Source: Bacteroidales bacterium
GTDB taxonomy: Bacteria > Bacteroidota > Bacteroidia > Bacteroidales > Prolixibacteraceae
DNA: 43,942 bases
NCBI GenBank assembly: GCA_015654795.1
Contig: JAATGF010000171.1
Coordinates: 1-43,942, forward strand
Direction: 5' to 3'
The notes under the pieces: generated by a model
What the model saw: the letters and a program-made list of their open reading frames with translations, nothing else
Told to the model about the DNA's origin: nothing
Databases searched by the model: none
Position numbers and translations under genes: made by a program
Part shown: piece after piece, positions 1 through 7,263 of the stretch
How positions within the stretch are numbered: position 1 is the stretch's first letter
Layout of the letters: each line of letters opens with the position of its first letter

Positions 1-231
1 AAGATTCTTTAATGACTCGCCTCATCGCCCTTGCGCCCCATCATTGTATTTTCCTGCTCTATGTTTGATTCTTGTTTGGTCCATATCGAGTCTGGACCTT
101 TTAATGACGGCGAAGCCAATGACCTTTTCAATGACTATTTTAATAACACTCCCTCAGTCTCTCCTTCTCCCTATCGCCCTTGCGCCCTATCGCCCCCATC
201 ATTCTATTTCCCTGCTCTATATCAGGGTAGG
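1..231 (-). repeat. Dispersed intergenic repeat, copy 1 (inverted, runs off the window edge)
   Basis: Read on the minus strand, this stretch has the same modules as the copies near 6.6 kb and 31 kb. These are a purine-rich tract of GGGCGA/AAGGGAG words, a block of GTCATT words around TTGGCTTCGCCGTCATT, and a block containing CAGACTCGATATG and AAACATAGAGCAGG. The GAGCAGG-AAATA-AATGATGGGG junction occurs twice (about 23-60 and 190-222), so at least a second partial unit is present. Short open frames here look like by-products of the repeat. The left end is not visible. The remaining bases up to 357 show nothing I can name. Confidence 0.75.
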
Positions 232-357
232 GTTCAAAACAATAAATTTCTTTACCTGAAAAAAATCCGGGTTGTATCAAACGAGTCATTTTTATTGATC
301 GAAGATTCATTTTTATAAATCTCCACAACAATTCAATGTAATCCGTTTTCTCCGAAG

Positions 358-1248
358 TCAGGATTGCGCATAAACGGCTGCGAACACAGGCGCAAAATCC
401 TCCAGTTTTGTTTTGCCAACGATTGAAGGTCGGAGGGCATTATATTCAGCCGCCATTTCGCCCGTACGCACAGCGACACCCATTTCTGTATAGTTTTCAG
501 CTACTTCCTTGGATAATCCGGCTTTTACAAGACTATTAAAGGTGTCCTCATCCTTAAAGTCAATCCATGGAAGTTCCGGTTTTCCAATGGCTTTTCCTAA
601 AATAAAGGCAATTTCATTTGTCGTTTTTTCTTCACTTACGATATACTGGATGCTTTTACCCCGAAATGAAAGTGCGAGCAATTCCTTTGCTGCAGCCTCA
701 GCTATATCGTTGGGATGAACAAGAGCCAATTTGGGGCTTTCACCATAATTCCCGCCAATAATACCCAGATGTTTAATCATCCCGATATTGCCAAAAAAGT
801 TGGTGAAGAAAAACCCGGCCCGAAGATGTACAACGTTCACGCCTTCCAAACCGTCCAATGCCTTTTCAACAAAGTACAAACCGCTTACCGGACCGCAGCC
901 ATCGGGCATATGTGCACCCAGACTGCTTAGGTTAACTACATTTTTAACGCCCGAAGCTTTAATAGCAGCTGCATAATTTTCGCCAACACGGGCAATGTCT
1001 TTTTTCCAATTGACAGCGCCGAAATTTGGAGGAACCATTGTATAAACACCATCAGCTCCCTTGAAAGTCTCGGTCAAAAAGCCGATATCATGTACAGAAC
1101 CAATTGCGGCAATGGCTCCAAGCGCTTCAATATGAGCTGTTTTCTCAGTGTTGCTGCTTATCACAATTACACTGTGTCCTTCTCTGACTAATCTTTCGGC
1201 AAGTGGTTTGCCGATATTTCCCAATGAACCTGTTACAACGAATTGCAT
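358..1248 (-). CDS. NmrA-like / atypical SDR NAD(P)-binding oxidoreductase
   Basis: A 296-residue soluble protein with a Rossmann fold from residue 1. The nucleotide-binding motif is G7-x2-G10-x2-G13, following the strand MQFVVT. It has the NmrA-family layout: a beta-alpha-beta start, an acidic or polar second strand (VIVISS), then GADGVYTMVPP. The residues VVNLSSLGAH occupy the usual SDR active-site region, but the Tyr-x3-Lys pair is not obvious, which is typical of atypical SDRs. Family members include quinone/NADPH reductases (QOR2-like) and redox-sensing regulators, so the substrate cannot be assigned. No signal peptide, so it is cytoplasmic. It is transcribed divergently from the fucosidase gene across a 181-bp gap and appears monocistronic. 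Confidence 0.8.
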   Translation of the reverse strand: MQFVVTGSLGNIGKPLAERLVREGHSVIVISSNTEKTAHIEALGAIAAIGSVHDIGFLTETFKGADGVYTMVPPNFGAVNWKKDIARVGENYAAAIKASGVKNVVNLSSLGAHMPDGCGPVSGLYFVEKALDGLEGVNVVHLRAGFFFTNFFGNIGMIKHLGIIGGNYGESPKLALVHPNDIAEAAAKELLALSFRGKSIQYIVSEEKTTNEIAFILGKAIGKPELPWIDFKDEDTFNSLVKAGLSKEVAENYTEMGVAVRTGEMAAEYNALRPSIVGKTKLEDFAPVFAAVYAQS

Positions 1249-1429
1249 AGCTATTACTGTTTTTAATTGTGTTGGATATTAACGTCGATCCGACAAAAAA
1301 GTTCATCTATGAATAAAGTACGGAATTGCCATGACACAAGGTTTCATTGCAACTTATGCACTCAAATCTATTATGCTATTGAAATAGTTCTGCTTAATTT
1401 GTATTTTTCGAAATATTAAATCTACAACT

Positions 1430-2815
1430 ATGCGATTAAAAATGTTTTTTATTTGTTTGATGATTGGCGCCCTTTCTTCAATGAGAGTGACGGCGCAGGG
1501 GCCTTACAAGCCGACATGGGAGTCGCTTGACAGTCACAAAATGCCTCAATGGTACGACAATGCCAAAATCGGATTAAGTATGCACTGGGGTGTTTATTCT
1601 GTTCCTGCATGGGCTCCCCGTGATAAGGGAATCTCATACGCCGAGTGGTATGGCAACCGCATGAAAGAGCCGGGAAATCCAACAGTGGCTTATCACAAGG
1701 AAAACTACGGAGAGAACTTTACTTATGACGATTTTATCCCCAAATGGAAAGCCGAAAACTATAATCCCGCCGAATGGGCCAAATTTGCTAAGAAGATGGG
1801 GGCTAATTATATTTTCATTACCTCGAAACATCATGACGGATTCTGTTTATGGCCGACGAAATACACTGACCGGAATGCAATGAAAATGGGTCCAAAGAAA
1901 GATTTGCTTGGAAAGTTTTTCGAAGTCGGACGCAGGGAAAATTTAAAAGTCGGACTGTATTACTCACTTTATGAATGGTATAACCCAATGTACACGGGTA
2001 AAGATATTCCTTATGCCGGGTTGAAAAAGGTGAATAATTATGTCGATGACTATATGATCCTGCAGATTAAGGAACTTATTAATTTGTATCACCCCGACTT
2101 TTTCTACTTCGATGGGGAGTGGGATCATCCCGAATCGTACTGGAAAATGAAAGAGGTTGTCGCTTATTATTACAATGAGGCTGCCAAACGGAACCAGGAA
2201 GTTTTTGTCAATGACCGGTTTGGTAAAGATGAACGGGGTAAACACGGCGATTTGTACAATGTGGAATACGATTTCGAGAAAGGAACCGAAGGTTTGCTAA
2301 CGCACAAATGGTCATACTGGCAGGGAATTGCGAAAACTTTTGGGTACAATCAGGATACCGATCAGGAAGATTGCATGTCGCCAAAGGAGTTTATCGATAA
2401 GGTCATCAAGGGAGTTAGCAAAAATGGTAATTTTGACATCAATGTAGGACCTACTGCGGCTGGTGTAATTCCTGATTACGAGCAATATCCATTGCTAAAG
2501 TTGGGTGAATGGCTTAAAACGAATGGGGAAGCGGTTTACGGAACCCGATTCTGGAAGGTTCAGCAGGAGGGCGATGCCTGTTTTACTTCGAAAGATGACG
2601 ATGTATATGCGATCTTTCTAAAATGGCAGGGTGATCAGTTCAATCTGAAATCGGTAAAGCCTGTAGAGGGTTCGAAAATTACAATGCTGGGCGTTCCGGG
2701 CGACCTTAAATGGGAATGGAACGAAACCAATGGATTGACTGTCTACTTTCCGCGACAAAAAGCACGATCAACTTCATGCAGTTATGCCTGGTCATTCAAA
2801 ATAAAGGTAAAGTAA
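1430..2815 (+). CDS. Secreted alpha-L-fucosidase, GH29
   Basis: A 461-residue glycoside hydrolase expected to release alpha-L-fucose from glycans in the periplasm or outside the cell. An N-terminal signal peptide ends near residue 23 (VTAQ-G). GH29 hallmarks are visible: WYDNAKIGLSMHWGVYS (41-57), the HHDGFCLW motif (134-141) and YFDGEW (226-231), in which Asp228 is the expected catalytic nucleophile. The barrel is followed by a small C-terminal beta region. Length is normal for a short GH29 without an added carbohydrate-binding module. The acid/base residue cannot be assigned by eye. The next gene is another secreted glycoside hydrolase, but a terminator-like hairpin and a new -7 element lie between them, so they are probably separate transcripts. 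No SusC/SusD pair is present in the window. Confidence 0.92.
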   Translation: MRLKMFFICLMIGALSSMRVTAQGPYKPTWESLDSHKMPQWYDNAKIGLSMHWGVYSVPAWAPRDKGISYAEWYGNRMKEPGNPTVAYHKENYGENFTYDDFIPKWKAENYNPAEWAKFAKKMGANYIFITSKHHDGFCLWPTKYTDRNAMKMGPKKDLLGKFFEVGRRENLKVGLYYSLYEWYNPMYTGKDIPYAGLKKVNNYVDDYMILQIKELINLYHPDFFYFDGEWDHPESYWKMKEVVAYYYNEAAKRNQEVFVNDRFGKDERGKHGDLYNVEYDFEKGTEGLLTHKWSYWQGIAKTFGYNQDTDQEDCMSPKEFIDKVIKGVSKNGNFDINVGPTAAGVIPDYEQYPLLKLGEWLKTNGEAVYGTRFWKVQQEGDACFTSKDDDVYAIFLKWQGDQFNLKSVKPVEGSKITMLGVPGDLKWEWNETNGLTVYFPRQKARSTSCSYAWSFKIKVK

Positions 2816-2837
2816 GCATTTGATTTAAAGATATTAC

Positions 2838-2873
2838 AAGAGGTGTTCCGGAAATGGGACACCTCTTTTTTTT
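2838..2873 (+). terminator. Rho-independent terminator after the fucosidase gene
   Basis: The arms AAGAGGTGTTCC (2838-2849) and GGGACACCTCTT (2856-2867) form a 12-bp stem with one G-U pair, followed by a run of T to 2873. It lies 22 bp after the stop codon. Confidence 0.85.
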
Positions 2874-2883
2874 ATGGGGCCCG

Positions 2884-2914
2884 GACCTGTCAGGTTTCTG
2901 AAACCTGACAGGTC
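2884..2914. repeat. Perfect palindrome with 14-bp arms
   Basis: GACCTGTCAGGTTT (2884-2897), loop CTG, then AAACCTGACAGGTC (2901-2914). The arms are perfectly complementary, and TTTTGTTTT follows. It sits 17 bp after the fucosidase terminator, so a second terminator is not needed there. It resembles REP-like intergenic palindromes. No second copy is present in this window. Confidence 0.7.
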
Positions 2915-2974
2915 TTTTGTTTTGGCAGATATCCCGGATACAAAAGGCGATACAAAATATTTGCATTCTTTTTG

Positions 2975-2982
2975 TATTTTTG
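2975..2982 (+). promoter_or_regulatory. Bacteroidota -7 element upstream of the GH-D-like gene
   Basis: TATTTTTG matches TAnnTTTG exactly and ends 25 bp before the ATG at 3008. No convincing -33 TTTG was found at the usual spacing. Confidence 0.5.
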
Positions 2983-3007
2983 AAATGCGACTGACAAAAA
3001 GACTTTT

Positions 3008-5176
3008 ATGAATAAAATAAATTTCACACTCTTATCTGTTTCTCTCCTTCTTGCATCGGTTGTTAATGGCCAAACGGCCAATAATAAGCAATCAAACGAT
3101 TGGCTGGTGAATGGTAAAGGATACACTGCCAGTATTAAGCTGGCGGAGAATGGGAAAGACCTTGTCCTTACAAATGGATTGGTGAAACGGGACTTCCGGA
3201 TAAAACCTAATCTGGCATGTATCGGTTACGAGAATTTAATCAGCGGACAACAATTGCTGCGCGCTGTAAAACCCGAGGCCGTTTTAATGATTGACGGGAA
3301 AAAATACAACATTGGCGGATTGTATGGACAAAAGGAAAATGCCTATTTAATGCCTGAGTGGATTGACGCTTTTACTGCCAGTGAAAATGATTTTCAGTTC
3401 GACTCGTATTCTGTAGCTCAGGTATCCCCTTACATCAATTGGAAACAAACAAACTGGGCGCGCAATATCAAACAAGCAAAAGGAAAGGCGCTTACGTTTA
3501 AGTTCCTTTCTAATAAATTAAAAGGGATCGATGTGCTTGTTCATTACGAATTGTATGACGATATTCCGTTGATTGTCAAGTGGCTTTCGGTTTCAAATAA
3601 TAGTGGGGTCCCGATCATTATAAACAGGGTCGTCAACGAAATACTTGCTTTGGTTGAGGAGGAGAGCGCTGTTGTTGGAACGCCCGAGCAAATGAAAAAG
3701 CAACATGGCATTTATGTAGAAACAAATTATGCTTTCAATAACGCCATGCGGTACGATATCAGCGATCAGACCACACACTGGAAAACAGATTCGACTTACA
3801 CTTCGCAGGTCAATTATAATTATCAAACTCCTGGTTTGCTGGAAGTTTATCCTGAAAACGTCACAGCAGTTAAACTTCTGCCGGCTGAAGTTTATAACTC
3901 GGTTCGCACGCACGAACTTTTGCAGGATAGTTATGACAGGGAAAGGAGAGGGCTGGCAATCAGGAAGATGTACGCGACAGTTGCTCCATGGACTGCAGAG
4001 AATCCGATTTTCATGCACCTTGTCAGCAGCAATGATGAGCAGGTGAAAAATGCTATTGAACAATGTGCTGCAACGGGTTACGAAGCCTTGATCCTTAGCT
4101 TTGGAAGCCATTGCAATATGGAAGATACATCGGTTGTAAATATTGAGAACTGGAAACGTCTGGCGGATCTTGCTCATCAGAAAGGATTAAAAATGGGCTG
4201 TTATTCACTGTTCAGTTCGCGTCGTATCAGCGATGAAGATGATGTAATTGACCCTGTTACAGGCAAACCAGATGCTGCTGCTTTCTTTGGGAATGCTCCG
4301 TGTTTGGGTAGTAAATGGGGCCTTGCCTATATCAGCAAGCTGAAATATTTCCTGGAAAGGACAGGGTTTGACATCTTCGAAAATGATGGTCCCTATCCGG
4401 GAGACCTTTGTGCTTCGACAGCGCATCCCGGGCATACAGGCTTAGCAGATTCGCAATGGCGGCAAATGGAATTGCAAAAAGGGTTGTATCGCTGGTGCAA
4501 CGAGCATGGCATCTATGTGAATGCGCCAGACTGGTATTTCCTTGACGGGACAAACAAAATAGGACTGGGATATCGTGAAGTAAATTTCTCTCTCCCGCGT
4601 GATCAGCAAATGATCCTGAACCGGCAGAATATTTTTGATGGTACATGGGAGAAAACGCCTTCGATGGGATGGGGATTTGTCCCGCTGACGCGCTATCAGG
4701 GTGGGGGAGAAGAGGCAGTCCTTGAACCACTTGCAGATCACCTAAAGGATTACGAACAACTTATGATACAGTATTACGGATCGGGCGTGCAGGCATGTTA
4801 CCGGGGTCCGCGTCTGTATGATACTGATAAAACAAAAGAGCTGGTTATTAAAACAATTTCGTGGTATAAGAAATACAGGGAAATTCTTAATTCCGACATT
4901 ATCCATCTTCGCCGCGCAGACGGGCGGGACTGGGACGGTATCCTGCATGTGAATCCTTCAGGTAAAGAAAAAGGGTTACTGCTTGTTTTTAATCCGCTGA
5001 ATGTGCCGATCACCCGAGATATTAATGTTCCGGTCTATTACACTGGCTTAAACAGCAAAATACAGGTTGAAGACCCGGATGGTAAGGTGAAAGTCGTGTC
5101 GATTAACCGCGAATATGAAATTACGCTGAACGTAACTATCCCTGCAAAAGGATACACATATTACATCATTAAGTAA
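3008..5176 (+). CDS. Secreted glycoside hydrolase, alpha-galactosidase-like (clan GH-D, GH36-like)
   Basis: A 722-residue exported protein with a signal peptide ending near residue 22 (VVNGQ). It appears to have an N-terminal beta-sandwich (about 30-310), a (beta/alpha)8 barrel (about 330-640) and a C-terminal all-beta domain (GLLLVFNPLNVPI). Barrel strands include EALILSFGS (359-366) and LKMGCYSLF (394-402). FDIFENDGPYPGD (454-466) sits where clan GH-D enzymes carry their nucleophile strand, so Asp460 is the likely nucleophile; APDWYFLDG (506-514) may contribute further active-site residues. The fold call is from layout and motifs; it lacks the textbook KWDMN motif of GH36, so a divergent or unclassified family is possible. 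It probably acts on an alpha-linked sugar in the same glycans as the neighbouring fucosidase. Confidence 0.6.
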   Translation: MNKINFTLLSVSLLLASVVNGQTANNKQSNDWLVNGKGYTASIKLAENGKDLVLTNGLVKRDFRIKPNLACIGYENLISGQQLLRAVKPEAVLMIDGKKYNIGGLYGQKENAYLMPEWIDAFTASENDFQFDSYSVAQVSPYINWKQTNWARNIKQAKGKALTFKFLSNKLKGIDVLVHYELYDDIPLIVKWLSVSNNSGVPIIINRVVNEILALVEEESAVVGTPEQMKKQHGIYVETNYAFNNAMRYDISDQTTHWKTDSTYTSQVNYNYQTPGLLEVYPENVTAVKLLPAEVYNSVRTHELLQDSYDRERRGLAIRKMYATVAPWTAENPIFMHLVSSNDEQVKNAIEQCAATGYEALILSFGSHCNMEDTSVVNIENWKRLADLAHQKGLKMGCYSLFSSRRISDEDDVIDPVTGKPDAAAFFGNAPCLGSKWGLAYISKLKYFLERTGFDIFENDGPYPGDLCASTAHPGHTGLADSQWRQMELQKGLYRWCNEHGIYVNAPDWYFLDGTNKIGLGYREVNFSLPRDQQMILNRQNIFDGTWEKTPSMGWGFVPLTRYQGGGEEAVLEPLADHLKDYEQLMIQYYGSGVQACYRGPRLYDTDKTKELVIKTISWYKKYREILNSDIIHLRRADGRDWDGILHVNPSGKEKGLLLVFNPLNVPITRDINVPVYYTGLNSKIQVEDPDGKVKVVSINREYEITLNVTIPAKGYTYYIIK

Positions 5177-5307
5177 TTGATTTACAATTATAATTGGTTT
5201 ATATTACTTGTCATACCATAGAAGTTAATTAAGAACTATTGAGCCACAATCCTGTCAATATAACAATCTCTTAAACCAGGGAAAAACCTGATTCCCTGAT
5301 TAATTTT

Positions 5308-5315
5308 TACTTTTG
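5308..5315 (+). promoter_or_regulatory. -7 element upstream of the M24 peptidase gene
   Basis: TACTTTTG matches TAnnTTTG exactly, 18 bp before the ATG at 5334. Confidence 0.5.
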
Positions 5316-5333
5316 TATCTCAATTAATGAACG

Positions 5334-6527
5334 ATGCAGATAAAAGTACCCTTAAGCGAATTGGACTCACGCATAGCGCGTTTCAGAAAAAAAATGGATG
5401 AAAGTAATCCCGGTTGGGAGATTACTGTTGTGTTTAGCAAAATCAATCTCTACTATTTTACGGGAACCATGCAGGAGGGGATATTGTTTATTCCGCGGAA
5501 TGACGAGGCAGTTTTCTGGGTACGACGCAGTTACGAACGGGCTGTTGATGAATCGCTTTTCCCCGTGATCAAACCCATGAATAGCTATCGCGATGCTGCT
5601 GTGACGATGAAACATCTGCCAAACACGGTTTATCTTGAGAAGGAGATTATTCCTGTCGCAATGTTACAGCGGTTTCAGAAGTACTTCCCCTTTTCGGTTG
5701 TTGAATCAGCTGATCTTCAGATTGGTGCAACACGCGCGATTAAAAGTAAGTATGAGCAGGAGTTAATGGAGCGGGCGGGGAAAATTCATCAGCGTGTTAC
5801 TGAAGAGATTGTGCCCGGAATGCTCAGAGAAGGGATGAGCGAATCGGAATTTTTCTGTGACCTATATACTGTGATGATGAATGAAGGTCATCATGGTGTG
5901 GCGCGTTTCGGAATGTTCGACACCGAAACAATTCTTGGTCAGGTTGCCTTTGGCGAAAGTTCTATTTACCCCACCTCTTTTAACGGGCCGGGCGGAAATT
6001 ATGGTATGAGTCCGGCTGTTCCAATTATGGGTAGCCGCAACCGAAAGCTCCGGAAAGGGGACCTGGTTTTTGTGGATACGGGCTGTGGTGTTGACGGTTA
6101 TCACACTGACAAAACGATGACCTATATGTTTGGGAAATCACTGCCCGATGAAGCGATCAAAATCCATTTGCAATGTGTGGATATTCAAAATAATATCGCC
6201 TCTATGCTGAAGCCGGGAGCCATTCCGTCAGTAATTTATAATGATATTTTAAATGGCTTGAGTCCTGATTTTCTTGAGAATTTTATGGGATTCGGGACAC
6301 GAAGCGTGAAATTTCTGGGTCATGGGATAGGATTGACAATCGATGAATTGCCTGTGATTGCCAACGGTTTTGACGAACCTATCCAGGAGGGGATGGTCTT
6401 TGCCATTGAACCTAAAAAGGGAATCCCTCATATTGGAATGGTAGGAATTGAGAATACTTTTTTTGTTACTCCCCAGGGCGGGCGCAATATCACGGGGAAT
6501 CATCCGGGATTGCTGACAGTGTATTGA
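5334..6527 (+). CDS. M24-family metallopeptidase (Xaa-Pro aminopeptidase-like)
   Basis: A 397-residue cytoplasmic pita-bread-fold peptidase. Residues 1-135 form the creatinase-type N-terminal domain ([14 protein letters not shown]) and the rest is catalytic. All five dinuclear-metal ligands are present: Asp248 (FVDTGC), Asp259 ([10 protein letters not shown]), His330 ([12 protein letters not shown]), Glu359 (AIEPK) and Glu373 (IENTFFV). It is therefore probably active on N-terminal Xaa-Pro or Xaa-Pro-like dipeptides, although prolidase and creatinase relatives share these ligands. The segment [16 protein letters not shown] (206-221) is typical of a Bacteroidota and Deltaproteobacteria M24 subgroup. 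It has its own -7 element and is followed by the repeat at 6.6 kb. Confidence 0.88.
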   Translation: MQIKVPLSELDSRIARFRKKMDESNPGWEITVVFSKINLYYFTGTMQEGILFIPRNDEAVFWVRRSYERAVDESLFPVIKPMNSYRDAAVTMKHLPNTVYLEKEIIPVAMLQRFQKYFPFSVVESADLQIGATRAIKSKYEQELMERAGKIHQRVTEEIVPGMLREGMSESEFFCDLYTVMMNEGHHGVARFGMFDTETILGQVAFGESSIYPTSFNGPGGNYGMSPAVPIMGSRNRKLRKGDLVFVDTGCGVDGYHTDKTMTYMFGKSLPDEAIKIHLQCVDIQNNIASMLKPGAIPSVIYNDILNGLSPDFLENFMGFGTRSVKFLGHGIGLTIDELPVIANGFDEPIQEGMVFAIEPKKGIPHIGMVGIENTFFVTPQGGRNITGNHPGLLTVY

Positions 6528-6569
6528 TACAGAATTAATTGTGGTTAAATTATGCCGTATTTAAAAAAG

Positions 6570-6902
6570 CTGAATGGGAGAGGAGTGATGGGGCGAGAGG
6601 GAGATGTAAGGGTCATTAAGAAGTCATTGAAAAGATCATTGGCTTCGCCGTCATTGAAAAAGTCATTATGGTCATTAAAAATCTTTGTTTGAGGATCCGA
6701 TGCTAATATAGGACCTGATACCAGAGCAAACATAGAGCAAACATAGAGCAGACATAGAGCGGGTACGAGGGAAATATGGAGCAAACCAATCCGGGCTGTT
6801 TGTTTCAATTACGAGAGATATGTATTAAAGGTGCACTGCGCTTCAAGAGCCCACAAATCCCGCATTGGCAAAAGACGACATTTATTTATTCCCATTACTT
6901 AA
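6570..6902 (+). repeat. Dispersed intergenic repeat, copy 2 (most complete)
   Basis: It fills the gap between the M24 peptidase gene and the small-protein gene. Modules in order: a G/A-rich tract (6570-6605), six GTCATT words around ATTGGCTTCGCCGTCATT (6612-6679), GTTTGAGGATCCGATGCTAA (6687-6706), an 11-bp tandem AGAGCAAACAT / AGAGCAAACAT / AGAGCAGACAT (6723-6755), GTACGAGGGAAATATGGAGC (6763-6782), and a tail CACAAATCCCGCATTGGCAAAAG to CCCATTACTTAA. Modules recur near 31 kb, at 41.2 kb and, inverted, at 1-231. No transposase or flanking target duplication was seen. Confidence 0.8.
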
Positions 6903-6917
6903 TATCCATTCGCTGTA

Positions 6918-6957
6918 AAATAAAAAGCGGCTGATTCTTTGAAAAGAGCAGCCGCTT
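6918..6957 (-). terminator. Terminator for the small membrane-protein gene
   Basis: AAGCGGCTG (6925-6933) pairs with CAGCCGCTT (6949-6957). Read on the minus strand, the stem is followed by a T-rich run (TTTTATTTTA). It lies 29 bp after the minus-strand stop. Confidence 0.8.
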
Positions 6958-6985
6958 GTCTATTCGGTTCAAAAGAATTCCCTTG

Positions 6986-7243
6986 TTAGTTTTTCTTTTT
7001 CTTCACCATAAAATAACCACCAGCAGCAACTAACACAACGGCACTGGCAACCAAAATATAGGTTGTGGTTGAGTTTTTAGGTGCTTCCTCGGTAGCGGCA
7101 GCATCGTAGAATACCGGTTTTGCTGCCTGATCGGCATTGACTGAATCTTTTGTTGCAGATGGCTGATCCTGTGCTACTGCTAAACTTAAACCACTCAGGA
7201 ACAACATTCCTGTCATCGAAATCATTAAAATTGCTTTTTTCAT
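6986..7243 (-). CDS. Small exported single-pass membrane protein
   Basis: An 85-residue protein with three parts: a signal peptide (MKKAILMISMTGMLFLSG, cleavage near AVAQ-D at residue 25), a short hydrophilic acidic middle with Ala and Ser, and a C-terminal membrane helix (about 60-80, YILVASAVVLVAAGGYFMV) ending in KKKKN. The helix plus basic tail resembles a stop-transfer anchor, so the middle part should face the periplasm. No sorting motif such as LPxTG was found. It starts 20 bp after the stop of the GT-C gene on the same strand with no terminator between, so it is probably co-transcribed with the glycosyltransferases. I do not recognise a family. Confidence 0.65.
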   Translation of the reverse strand: MKKAILMISMTGMLFLSGLSLAVAQDQPSATKDSVNADQAAKPVFYDAAATEEAPKNSTTTYILVASAVVLVAAGGYFMVKKKKN

Positions 7244-7263
7244 ACTTCAATTATTAAAATCTA

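Noticed and set aside
31-318. Open frames in the repeats encoding NDGEANDLFNDYFNN-like peptides (also near 6.6 kb and 31 kb)
   Set aside because: The peptide recurs only because the DNA repeat recurs. The frames differ in start and end, lack upstream signals and extend through purine-tract complement, so I do not treat them as genes.
3593-4177. A 194-codon minus-strand open frame inside the GH-D-like gene
   Set aside because: It is antisense to a clear glycoside hydrolase, shows no family features, and its composition follows the opposite strand.
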